Part shown: positions 24,764-32,125 of the stretch, piece after piece
How the letters are laid out: every line of letters starts with the position of its first letter
Position numbering within the stretch: the stretch's first letter is position 1
Source: Clostridia bacterium
GTDB lineage: Bacteria > Bacillota > Clostridia > Oscillospirales > Acutalibacteraceae
Length of the DNA stretch: 36,198 nucleotides
Reading direction: 5' to 3'
Assembly: GCA_030523605.1 (NCBI GenBank)
Contig: JAUNIE010000006.1
Coordinates: forward strand, 1-36,198
Position numbers and translations under genes: made by a program
Notes under the pieces: generated by a model
The model's database searches: none
Told to the model about the DNA's origin: nothing
Seen by the model: only the letters and a program-made list of their open reading frames with translations

Positions 24764-25978
24764 ATGAGAGCGAAAAGAATACGGCAAAAAAGTTCAGAAT
24801 CGGCTAACATGCCGAAAAAACGCAGAAAACGAAATCCAAAAGAATTATTTTCCTGGCTTAAGATATTTTCTCTTAGGTCAGGTATGGATTTACCATTTCT
24901 ATTTTTGGTACTGACGATACTTGTTATCGGACTTGTAATGATGTTTTCGGCGAGCTATCCGAACGCTTATTACTTACACGGCGGCAACAGTTTCTATTTT
25001 ATAAAAAACCAAGTAATTTTCGCTATATTGGGCGTAATTTGTATGTTCGCCGTTTCGACTGTGGATTATCATTACTTTCACAAATGGGCGGTACCTGTTT
25101 TAGGCGTATCGTTTTTGCTTTTACTTCTAGTTCTCGTGATGCCCGCAATAAACGGCGTTCACCGCTGGATACAGCTCGGAACATTCAGTTTCCAGGCTTC
25201 GGAGATAACAAAATTTGCAATCGTGCTTTCATTCGCACACTTTATAAATCTGAACTTTCACAGAATGCAGACATTCAAATACGGCATTCTCCCCTACCTA
25301 ATAATACTCGTCCCGACGCTGATTTTACTGGCTCTTGAACCGCATATTTCGTGCTGTGCGATAGTCGTCTTACTGGCGGCAGGGATGCTTTTTGTAGGCG
25401 GCGTACAACTTAAATGGTTCGGCATGGTTCTCGGCGGAATCGCCTCAGCACTGCTATATTTGGTGCTTTTTACAGACAAACTTACTTACGCAAACGACAG
25501 AATTTCAGGTTGGCTCGACCCCTTTTCGCCGGGCGCTGGCGTAGATACATGGCAGACTCGTCAAGGATTATATGCAATCGGTTCAGGTGGACTTTTTGGT
25601 CTGGGGCTCGGTAATTCACGTCAAAAATACTTATATATCCCCGAACCCCAGAATGATTTTATCTTTGCCGTTGTTTGCGAGGAGCTTGGATTTATCGGTG
25701 CAGTCATAATTTTACTGCTCTTTGCGCTCCTGGTTTGGCGTGGAATGATAATTTCAATACGTGCAAAAGATAAATTCGGTTCACTGCTCGGAATCGGTCT
25801 GACCGCCCAGGTAGGATTACAGGTGCTCCTTAACATCGCAGTTGTTACCAATACAATCCCCAACACGGGCATAAGTTTACCATTCTTCAGCTACGGAGGT
25901 ACTTCTCTGATGATGCTGCTCGCTCAAATGGGTATAGTACTTGCGATTTCAAGGTCATCACGAATAGAAAAAATTTAA
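24764..25978 (+). CDS. ftsW: SEDS peptidoglycan glycosyltransferase, FtsW/SpoVE
   Basis: Polymerises lipid II into glycan strands with a class B PBP, here the SpoVD-like protein two genes upstream. The 404-residue protein has about ten membrane helices after a 35-residue basic tail. SEDS features are visible: GVHRWIQLG, GLYAIGSGGLFGLGLGNS, EPQNDFIFAVVCEELGF with the putative catalytic aspartate, and SLPFFSYGGTSL near the C-terminus. The usual QPDLGT is replaced by EPHISCC. A TAG stands directly before the ATG, fixing the start; GGAGG is rather distant (13 bases). SpoVE identity (sporulation) versus FtsW (division) cannot be decided from sequence. Confidence 0.94.
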   Translation: MRAKRIRQKSSESANMPKKRRKRNPKELFSWLKIFSLRSGMDLPFLFLVLTILVIGLVMMFSASYPNAYYLHGGNSFYFIKNQVIFAILGVICMFAVSTVDYHYFHKWAVPVLGVSFLLLLLVLVMPAINGVHRWIQLGTFSFQASEITKFAIVLSFAHFINLNFHRMQTFKYGILPYLIILVPTLILLALEPHISCCAIVVLLAAGMLFVGGVQLKWFGMVLGGIASALLYLVLFTDKLTYANDRISGWLDPFSPGAGVDTWQTRQGLYAIGSGGLFGLGLGNSRQKYLYIPEPQNDFIFAVVCEELGFIGAVIILLLFALLVWRGMIISIRAKDKFGSLLGIGLTAQVGLQVLLNIAVVTNTIPNTGISLPFFSYGGTSLMMLLAQMGIVLAISRSSRIEKI

Positions 25979-25997
25979 AAATTAAGGAGAGATATTT

Positions 25998-27131
25998 TTG
26001 AAAATACTGTTTACGGGCGGAGGTACGGCCGGACATATAAATCCCGCAGTCGCCCTGGCACATTACTTTAAAAAAACCGAACCCGACTCCGAAATTCTTT
26101 ATGTCGGGGCAACCGGCGGTATGGAATCACGTTTGGTGCCTGAAGAAGGTATTAACTTTAAAGGTATTACAATTTCAGGGTTCTCCAGAAAACTTAATAT
26201 TGAAGGATTTAAAAAAAATTTACAGACTTTAAAAAATATAATAATCGCCTCAAAGGAATCAAAGAAAATTTTAAAAGAATTTAAACCCGATATTTGCATC
26301 GGCACAGGCGGATATGTTTGTGGGCCACTCCTCAGGACTGCAGGCAAAATGAAAATTCCGTTTATCATCCACGATTCCAATTCGTTCCCGGGCGTTACAA
26401 CAAAACTGCTCGCAAGAAAAGCCTCGAAAGTACTTGTCATAAACGAAGAAGCAAAAAAACATCTTCCGAAAAATCTCAAAAACATTGAAATTACAGGCAC
26501 TCCCGTGAGAGAAAACATAGCCGTATGCGATAAAGCAGAAGCAAAACAAAAACTCGGCATAGACAACGATTATCCCGTTATACTCTCTTTTGGCGGTAGT
26601 CTGGGCGCAAAAGCCATAAATGACGTTATGGCGAAATTTATCATCAAACACAAAAACGACGACATTAATTTTATACATGGATTCGGCAAACGTGGGCATT
26701 TCGTCGAAGATGAACTTACAAAAAATGGTATTGACCTGAAAAATCCGAAGTACAACATAAAAGAATACATAAAAAATATGGCAGAGTGTCTCGCTGCGGC
26801 GGATTTAGTCATTTGCCGTGCGGGTGCAACAACTCTAAGCGAAATACAAATTGCCAAGAAACCAGCGATATTAATTCCGTCACCCAATGTTGCCGAAAAT
26901 CATCAGTATTACAACGCCATGGCTCTTGTGAATGAAAACGCCGCAAGTATCATCGAAGAAAAAAATTTCTCCTTTGAAACGCTGGAAAAAGAAGTATCTA
27001 AAATACTTGAAAACAACAAGAAAATCGCAAACGACTACGCCAAAAACCTGGGAAGAATCGCTATTACGGGCTCTTGCGAGCGTATATATGAAATTTCGAA
27101 AAAAGTCATAAATAAACGAGAGAAAAGATGA
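25998..27131 (+). CDS. murG: UDP-GlcNAc:lipid I N-acetylglucosamine transferase
   Basis: Adds GlcNAc to lipid I to form lipid II, on the cytoplasmic membrane face. GT-B fold: N-terminal glycine-rich loop GGGTAGHINPA for lipid I, second loop FGGSLGAKAIND, and the UDP-GlcNAc site RAGATTLSEI followed by ENHQYYNA. The length of 377 aa is typical. The start is TTG at 25998, with AAGGAGAG about eight bases upstream. It is the last gene of the lipid II set, and its stop overlaps the ATG of the next gene by four bases (ATGA). Confidence 0.96.
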   Translation: MKILFTGGGTAGHINPAVALAHYFKKTEPDSEILYVGATGGMESRLVPEEGINFKGITISGFSRKLNIEGFKKNLQTLKNIIIASKESKKILKEFKPDICIGTGGYVCGPLLRTAGKMKIPFIIHDSNSFPGVTTKLLARKASKVLVINEEAKKHLPKNLKNIEITGTPVRENIAVCDKAEAKQKLGIDNDYPVILSFGGSLGAKAINDVMAKFIIKHKNDDINFIHGFGKRGHFVEDELTKNGIDLKNPKYNIKEYIKNMAECLAAADLVICRAGATTLSEIQIAKKPAILIPSPNVAENHQYYNAMALVNENAASIIEEKNFSFETLEKEVSKILENNKKIANDYAKNLGRIAITGSCERIYEISKKVINKREKR

Positions 27132-27514
27132 GTTCATTGCACGAATTAAGTATAATCAATAACGAGGAATTACCGTTCTTACAGTACATAGATTTGGGAA
27201 TAAAGAAAGCCGAATGCCGCATAGCCACGAACAACGTAAAAAATTTTAAAATCGGTGAAAAACTGATCCTTAAAGGTAATAAAGAATTTGTTTTGTGCGA
27301 AATCACTTACATGCATTTCTATAAAAGCTTCGAGGACATGATTTCCGAAGAAAAAACAGAAAATATAGTCCCGTTTGTAGACAGCGACGATAAAGCGCTG
27401 AAAATATATAAAAGTTTCCCAGGTTGGTGGCGCGTAAAAACTATGGGATGTTGCGCTATAGGTGTACGCCCTTTGGAAAGTCAACTGAGTTTTACGGTTG
27501 ATATAAATAATTAA
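27128..27514 (+). CDS. ASCH-domain protein
   Basis: A 128-residue protein with the beta-barrel pattern of ASCH (ASC-1 homology) domains: IDLGIKKAECRIAT near the N-terminus, FKIGEKLILKG, and EITYMHFYKSFEDMISEEKTEN. These domains are thought to bind RNA or nucleotides, and some small ones hydrolyse modified nucleosides. Its ATG overlaps the murG stop by four bases, so it is translated with murG. A functional link to peptidoglycan synthesis is not evident. Confidence 0.78.
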   Translation: MSSLHELSIINNEELPFLQYIDLGIKKAECRIATNNVKNFKIGEKLILKGNKEFVLCEITYMHFYKSFEDMISEEKTENIVPFVDSDDKALKIYKSFPGWWRVKTMGCCAIGVRPLESQLSFTVDINN

Positions 27515-27532
27515 TTTTTAGGAGTGATAATC

Positions 27533-28225
27533 TTGAATTGTTCACAAGAAATAGAAAATATGTGTAAAGTAAAATCCTGCCCGTATCATGGGCCATCGCC
27601 TATACCACAAGAGGGGGGCTGGACAAAGTCGCTTGAAATAAAGGATATATCTGGGCTTTCGCACGGTGTAGGAACCTGCGCACCGCAACAGGGTGCGTGT
27701 AAGCTCACGTTGAACGTCAAAAACGGAATTATAGAAGAGGCACTCGTGGAAACAATAGGCTGCAGCGGAATGACACACTCTGCCGCCATGGCGGGCGAAA
27801 TACTGCCAGGCAAAACGCTCCTCGAGGCTTTAAATACCGACCTTGTCTGTGATGCGATTAATGACGCCATGCAGAAAATTTTTCTACAGCTCGTTTACGG
27901 GCGCTCTCAAACTGCTTTTTCAAAAGGCGGACTGCCGATAGGCGCAAGTCTTGAAGACCTCGGTAAAAGCAGATGCTCACAAATCGGCACTATTTTTAGT
28001 ACAAAATCTAAAGGCGTCAGATACATGCAGACTGTAGAGGGATATACGATTTCAATGGCTCTTGACGAAAATGATGAAATTATCGGTTACAAGTACGTCA
28101 ATATGGGCGCTTTTATCGACAAAATGAAAAGTGGCGAAAATATACAATCCGCTTGGGATTCAAGCATAAAAACATACGGCAGATTTGATGAAGGCGTTAA
28201 GTTCATCGATCCGAGAATGGATTAG
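27533..28225 (+). CDS. NifU/IscU-like iron-sulfur cluster scaffold-type protein
   Basis: A 230-residue protein with a NifU/IscU-like core: GTCAPQQGACKLTLNVKNG, ETIGCSGMTHSAAMAGEIL, and GASLEDLGKSRC give cysteines in the pattern used to bind a transient Fe-S cluster (the Cys of TCAPQQGAC, CSG and SRC). An N-terminal segment with further cysteines (NMCKVKSCPYHG) could add a metal site. TTG at 27533 with AGGAG eight bases upstream is the likely start; an in-frame GTG at 27524 overlaps that site. In Clostridia this family is regularly paired with the GGGtGRT protein found 15 bases downstream, so they probably act together. The recipient of the cluster is unknown. Confidence 0.85.
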   Translation: MNCSQEIENMCKVKSCPYHGPSPIPQEGGWTKSLEIKDISGLSHGVGTCAPQQGACKLTLNVKNGIIEEALVETIGCSGMTHSAAMAGEILPGKTLLEALNTDLVCDAINDAMQKIFLQLVYGRSQTAFSKGGLPIGASLEDLGKSRCSQIGTIFSTKSKGVRYMQTVEGYTISMALDENDEIIGYKYVNMGAFIDKMKSGENIQSAWDSSIKTYGRFDEGVKFIDPRMD

Positions 28226-28240
28226 AAAGGAGCGGTTAAA

Positions 28241-29239
28241 ATGGAGATAACATTTGAAGGAATTGAAAGAAGAATCACTTCTATAAAGAGCTGCCTAGAA
28301 AAAAACGGCATAAAGGATTTATCGGAGGCCAAAAAAATATGCAATGAAAAAAATATAAATCCTGAAAAAATCGTCCGTGCTGTTCAGCCTATAGCTTTCG
28401 AAAATGCGGTCTGGGCCTACACCTTGGGATGCGCTCTGGCTATAAAAAATTCAGCGAAAAATCCTTGCGATGCAGCTAAATATATAGGCGACGGTCTACA
28501 AGCTTTTTGCGTACCAAGTTCCGTTGCAGACAGCAGAAAAGTCGGAATCGGGCACGGTAATCTTGCGGCGAAACTGCTAAGCGAAGAAACCAAGTGTTTT
28601 GCGTTTATCGCAGGTCATGAATCTTTTGCGGCGGCGGAAGGTGCAATCGGCATAGTGAAGTCTGCAAACAAGGCCCGCAAAACTCCTCTGCGTGTAATCC
28701 TGAACGGTCTCGGCAAAGACGCCGCTTATATAATTTCCAGAATAAACGGCTTTACATACGTACATACCGAATACGAATTTGAAACGGATAAATTAAACAT
28801 CTTATCCGAAAAGAAATTTTCTGATGGTGAGCGTTCGAAAATTAAATGTTACGGTGCAAACGAACCGCTTGAAGGTCTTGCCATTTTAAAACACGAGCAA
28901 GTCGATATATCTATTACGGGCAACTCAACAAATCCCACAAGGTTTCAGCATATCGTCGCAGGGACATATAAAAAATGGGCAAATGAGAATGGTAAAAAAT
29001 ATTTTTCGGTTGCGTCTGGTGGCGGCACGGGACGCACTTTACACCCCGACAACATGGCTGCCGGTCCGGCATCTTATGGTCTCACCGACTCAATGGGAAG
29101 AATGCACAGCGATGCTCAATTTGCAGGGTCTTCGTCTGTGCCCGCACACGTAGATATGATGGGATTTATCGGCATGGGTAACAACCCGATGGTGGGTGCG
29201 ACGGTCGCCCTCGCAGTTGAAACAATTATGCACGCCTAA
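28241..29239 (+). CDS. GGGtGRT protein
   Basis: A 332-residue protein bearing the signature GGGTGRT at residues 260-266 (within SVASGGGTGRTLHPDN), and the conserved tail GFIGMGNNPMVGATVA. Earlier segments GIGHGNLAAKLL and FIAGHESFAAAEGAIG are glycine-rich and conserved in the family. The protein is known only as a partner of the upstream scaffold-type gene; its reaction has not, to my knowledge, been established. No signal peptide or membrane segment. AAAGGAG precedes the ATG. Confidence 0.93.
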   Translation: MEITFEGIERRITSIKSCLEKNGIKDLSEAKKICNEKNINPEKIVRAVQPIAFENAVWAYTLGCALAIKNSAKNPCDAAKYIGDGLQAFCVPSSVADSRKVGIGHGNLAAKLLSEETKCFAFIAGHESFAAAEGAIGIVKSANKARKTPLRVILNGLGKDAAYIISRINGFTYVHTEYEFETDKLNILSEKKFSDGERSKIKCYGANEPLEGLAILKHEQVDISITGNSTNPTRFQHIVAGTYKKWANENGKKYFSVASGGGTGRTLHPDNMAAGPASYGLTDSMGRMHSDAQFAGSSSVPAHVDMMGFIGMGNNPMVGATVALAVETIMHA

Positions 29240-29261
29240 TTACGTTTTGTGATATTTATAT

Positions 29262-29293
29262 ATATTTTTTGTGCTATCGACAAAAAATATTTT
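29262..29293 (+). terminator. AT-rich hairpin after the GGGtGRT gene
   Basis: Perfect 11-base inverted repeat ATATTTTTTGT (29262-29272) and ACAAAAAATAT (29280-29290) with a seven-base loop, followed by TTT. It begins 23 bases after the stop. The low GC content makes it a weaker terminator; it is symmetric and could act on either strand. Confidence 0.55.
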
Positions 29294-29295
29294 CA

Positions 29296-29324
29296 TTGTA
29301 TATCGTTATATTGTATGTTAGAAT
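29296..29324 (+). promoter_or_regulatory. Candidate promoter of the small protein gene
   Basis: TTGTAT (29296-29301), 17 bases, TAGAAT (29319-29324), about 38 bases before the ATG at 29362. Four of six and five of six matches to the sigma-A consensus. Confidence 0.45.
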
Positions 29325-29361
29325 TAGCTGTAATTAATTAAATTGATTGGGGCGATATATT

Positions 29362-29547
29362 ATGAGTAAATATGACAAATCTAAAAATAATAAAGACATT
29401 AATGCTCAAAATTCACTTTTTCCCCCACGAATATCAGCCGATAACTCTTCCGAAGAGTTAAATCCAAATGCAGCATTTTCGATAGTTAAAAACAAAATCT
29501 TTGAAATGTATGACATTCACTCCGAAGACGAAAAAAATCAAAAATGA
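29362..29547 (+). CDS. Small protein of unknown function
   Basis: A 61-residue hydrophilic protein (MSKYDKSKNNK, then FPPRISADNSSEELN, then FSIVKNKIFEMYDIHSEDE). The ATG at 29362 has GGGGCGA upstream; a longer reading from 29347 lacks a ribosome site. It lies between terminator-like hairpins, next to spoVAD, and its size and charge would fit a spore-associated small protein, but no family is recognised. It is not a typical alpha/beta SASP. Confidence 0.6.
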   Translation: MSKYDKSKNNKDINAQNSLFPPRISADNSSEELNPNAAFSIVKNKIFEMYDIHSEDEKNQK

Positions 29548-29569
29548 ATAATTTGTAAAAAATTGGAAT

Positions 29570-29598
29570 GAAAATTATTTCCTTTATATCAGATACTA
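29570..29598 (+). promoter_or_regulatory. Candidate sigma-G-like promoter of spoVAD
   Basis: GAAAA (29570-29574), 17 bases, GATACTA (29592-29598) resembles the forespore sigma-G pattern GHATR-N17/18-CATNHTA in four of five and six of seven positions. This fits the known forespore expression of spoVA genes but rests on short matches in AT-rich DNA. Confidence 0.35.
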
Positions 29599-29623
29599 TA
29601 ATGACGAAACGTTGTTATAGTAT
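29593..29623 (+). promoter_or_regulatory. Inverted repeat in the spoVAD leader
   Basis: Perfect nine-base arms ATACTATAA (29593-29601) and TTATAGTAT (29615-29623), 13-base loop, then TTTATTTT, 20 bases before the spoVAD ATG. It overlaps the candidate -10. It could be an operator, a weak terminator for the small upstream gene, or a leader hairpin. Confidence 0.45.
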
Positions 29624-29643
29624 TTTATTTTGGAGATGATTTT

Positions 29644-30654
29644 ATGGGCAAAAAAATAGGCAATTTTACCGTACAATTTGAGAAATCACCAAGAGTTTTA
29701 GCTTCTGCAGGAGTCTGCGGGAAAAAAGAATCTCAAGGACCACTCAAAAATGAGTTCGATAAAATTTTTGAAGATACGACTATGGGCGAATCGTCTTGGG
29801 AAAAGGCCGAAAGCAAATTACAAGCCGAAGCCGTAAAAACTGCGCTCGAAAAAGCACATCTAGAAGCGGAGGACATAAATTATATTTTTGCGGGAGATTT
29901 GCTCAATCAGTGTATGTCTTCGGCGTTTGGGCTGCGAGGTCTAGGCATACCTTTTCTGGGGCAGTTCGGAGCGTGTTCAACAATGGCTCAAACTTTATTT
30001 TTAGCAGCCACTACCATCGAAGCAGGTGTATCCGAACGTTCTGTGGCCGTAACGTCTTCTCACTTCTGCTCATCCGAAAGACAATTCAGGTTTCCTCTAA
30101 ACTACGGCGGTCAGAGAACTCCGACAGCTCAGTGGACGGTTACAGGCTCCGGTGCGGCAATAATCGGCAAAAAAGACTCAGGGCCCAGAATCAACATGGC
30201 AACCGTGGGAGTTATAACCGACCTCGGCATATACGATGCCAACAATATGGGGGCAGCGATGGCGCCCGCCGCCGCAAAAACGGTTACGGCGTTTTTGGAT
30301 GATACAAAAACAAGTCCATCGGATTATGATTTGATTTTGACGGGCGATTTGGGAGAAGTGGGGTCAAATCTATTTCAAGAATTGATGCTCAAACAGGGAA
30401 TTTATATAGACGAAAACTACGACGATTGCGGCCTTATGATATACTTCAAAGAAAAACAGGACGTTCATGCGGGAGGTTCGGGTTGTGGGTGTTCGGCGTC
30501 CGTACTCTGCTCAATGATTATGAACAAGATAAAGAATCATGAACTTAATAATGTTTTGTTCGTAGCAACAGGGGCATTGATGTCCCCAACCTCTTCGCAG
30601 CAGGGTGAATCTATCCCGGGCGTTGCACATTTAATCAACATAACTTCAGAATAG
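29644..30654 (+). CDS. spoVAD: Stage V sporulation protein AD
   Basis: Thiolase-fold protein that binds dipicolinic acid and helps move it into the forespore and out on germination. The 336-residue length matches family members. Characteristic segments include AGDLLNQCMSSAFGLRGLGIPFLG, GACSTMAQ, SSHFCSSERQFRFPLNYGGQR and the C-terminal GGSGCGCSASVLCS and VATGALMSPTSSQQGESIPGVAH. GGAG lies eight bases before the ATG. The usual partners spoVAC and spoVAE are not adjacent, so this copy is a single-gene unit, ended by a terminator at 30663. Confidence 0.96.
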   Translation: MGKKIGNFTVQFEKSPRVLASAGVCGKKESQGPLKNEFDKIFEDTTMGESSWEKAESKLQAEAVKTALEKAHLEAEDINYIFAGDLLNQCMSSAFGLRGLGIPFLGQFGACSTMAQTLFLAATTIEAGVSERSVAVTSSHFCSSERQFRFPLNYGGQRTPTAQWTVTGSGAAIIGKKDSGPRINMATVGVITDLGIYDANNMGAAMAPAAAKTVTAFLDDTKTSPSDYDLILTGDLGEVGSNLFQELMLKQGIYIDENYDDCGLMIYFKEKQDVHAGGSGCGCSASVLCSMIMNKIKNHELNNVLFVATGALMSPTSSQQGESIPGVAHLINITSE

Positions 30655-30662
30655 TGTTAAAA

Positions 30663-30691
30663 AGCGTCATTTATGGCGCTCGTTTTATTTT
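30663..30691 (+). terminator. Rho-independent terminator of spoVAD
   Basis: AGCGTC (30663-30668) pairs with GGCGCT (30675-30680) with one G-T wobble and a six-base loop, then CGTTTTATTTT. It starts nine bases after the spoVAD stop. Confidence 0.75.
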
Positions 30692-30699
30692 GAATAAAA

Positions 30700-30728
30700 T
30701 TGACATAATAAAGTATATGGTATAAAAT
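30700..30728 (+). promoter_or_regulatory. Sigma-A-type promoter of the OGFr-domain gene
   Basis: Perfect TTGACA (30700-30705), 17 bases, TAAAAT (30723-30728), about 40 bases before the ATG at 30768. The bases after the -10 (AATTG) resemble those of the island promoters, but the TGTTTAAACA palindrome is absent. Confidence 0.8.
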
Positions 30729-30767
30729 AATTGTATTACATGGATAAATATAAGGAGTGATATACAA

Positions 30768-32033
30768 ATGACGATTAAGTGGCCAACTTCATCCAAAACA
30801 AAACGGGCTCAAAAAATATTAACAGACATTTTCGGCAAAGAAAATTACAATAAACTTATTGAAAAAATTGATGCTCTTAAAACCAATTCCTCACAAAATA
30901 TGATAAACATTCCTAATATTAAGGTTTTTGTCAAAGATCACATCGTAAATCAAATGGGAGAACAGCCCAAGAATTCTTCCGGGTTTGACAGCAAAATGAA
31001 AATCGAAGATATCATATTTGATAAAAAAGGGCCGATAGCAAATTTGTATCATTCACCGGGCACGAGGTCAAGCGGAAATTTTTCTAAACTCATATATAAT
31101 CCGCTTGTAAAAAACAAACCCAAAAATATCGAAGATGAAAAATTTAAAGAAAATTGCAAAAAACTCACCAAAAAATACTTATCTTTAACCTCAAAAGGTG
31201 AAAACGATGAAACTTATAAAAAGCTAATCAGCGACAGCACCGAAAATAATCCTCCCGATGATATTATTGACGAAAAGACCAGAAAAAACTGGAATAATCT
31301 GCACCGCAAGAAAAACAAAAACATTATCGAAAAAGCTACAAGTGACAGACTTTCCAACGTGTTAAAATCCGTATTGGCGCTTATTATATACCACTGGGCA
31401 TATGAAAGAAAATCCGGCTCAGCGCCTAATAAAAACAACAAGTGGACTGTACGCATGATGACTGAGCCTTTAAATCCACAGCAAGAACATATAAATGAAT
31501 GGATAGATATAATCATCGGGCTAACGGTGAAATCTTCAGGTTGGAGATACAAAAGCGGGGAAGAAATGCGAGGCGATAGTTACGACAACCTTGAAAGTCA
31601 TCACGACTACATACAAGTGTTTTTCCCAAACAAAAATCAATCTCAATTTTCAAATCAAGATTTGTATTTAAGTAACGAAGATTTCAAAAAGGTTTGGCAA
31701 ATGAGGAAAAAATACGACCCTCAGATAATAAAAAAAATACAAGATGAAATGAAATTAAATTTTAAAAATATGCTGGATTTTTGGGGATTCGTAGCCGATG
31801 ACAATTTAACATTTATAGCAATAAACAAAGATGACGAAGCCACAAAGCGCCGAGAAGAAAAAATATGCAGCCAAGACCACAACAATCTGAGGGTTACGAG
31901 AGTTTTGCTTGCGCTTAGAAACTTTGGGCTTGAAAAAGAGGCAAAAATGTTTTACGAATCCTTAAAAGGGCTAAACCCACAAAGTGAACCATTTTGGAAA
32001 CAAGCCCTAACCGCCGAACCGGCTAAACTATAA
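30768..32033 (+). CDS. Protein with an opioid growth factor receptor (OGFr) conserved region
   Basis: A 421-residue, Lys/Asn-rich protein without signal peptide or membrane segment. The C-terminal third matches the OGFr conserved region: NLESHHDYIQVFFP (274-287, compare LE..HDYIQWLFP), QSQFSN with acidic LSNEDF after it, MLDFWGF (335-341), and HNNLRVTRVLLALRNFGLEKEA (371-392, compare HN.LRITRIL..L...GL..EA). OGFr domains are best known from animal growth-factor receptors, but bacterial members of unknown function exist. The first 200 residues match nothing I recognise. AAGGAG is ten bases before the ATG. It is bracketed by terminators, so it is monocistronic, between spoVAD and sleC. Confidence 0.72.
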   Translation: MTIKWPTSSKTKRAQKILTDIFGKENYNKLIEKIDALKTNSSQNMINIPNIKVFVKDHIVNQMGEQPKNSSGFDSKMKIEDIIFDKKGPIANLYHSPGTRSSGNFSKLIYNPLVKNKPKNIEDEKFKENCKKLTKKYLSLTSKGENDETYKKLISDSTENNPPDDIIDEKTRKNWNNLHRKKNKNIIEKATSDRLSNVLKSVLALIIYHWAYERKSGSAPNKNNKWTVRMMTEPLNPQQEHINEWIDIIIGLTVKSSGWRYKSGEEMRGDSYDNLESHHDYIQVFFPNKNQSQFSNQDLYLSNEDFKKVWQMRKKYDPQIIKKIQDEMKLNFKNMLDFWGFVADDNLTFIAINKDDEATKRREEKICSQDHNNLRVTRVLLALRNFGLEKEAKMFYESLKGLNPQSEPFWKQALTAEPAKL

Positions 32034-32038
32034 TTCTA

Positions 32039-32065
32039 ACGGTCTATATGGCCGTGTTTTTATTT
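32039..32065 (+). terminator. Rho-independent terminator of the OGFr-domain gene
   Basis: ACGGTC (32039-32044) pairs with GGCCGT (32050-32055), one G-T wobble and a five-base loop, followed by GTTTTTATTTG. It begins five bases after the stop. Confidence 0.78.
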
Positions 32066-32125
32066 GTAATAATTATCATAAATCGCTCATTTTATTTAAT
32101 AACACTACATACGGAGGCAGCAACT

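Noticed and set aside
24764..25978. EPHISCC in place of QPDLGT in the SEDS protein as an inactivating change
   Set aside because: The proposed catalytic aspartate is in the later NDFIFA segment, which is intact, and histidine variants at this site seem to occur in clostridial relatives.
32048..32125. N-terminal 26-codon extension of SleC with a hydrophobic stretch (possible signal peptide)
   Set aside because: Overlaps the upstream terminator, has no ribosome site, and the ATG at 32126 has GGAGG at ideal distance and matches SleC relatives.
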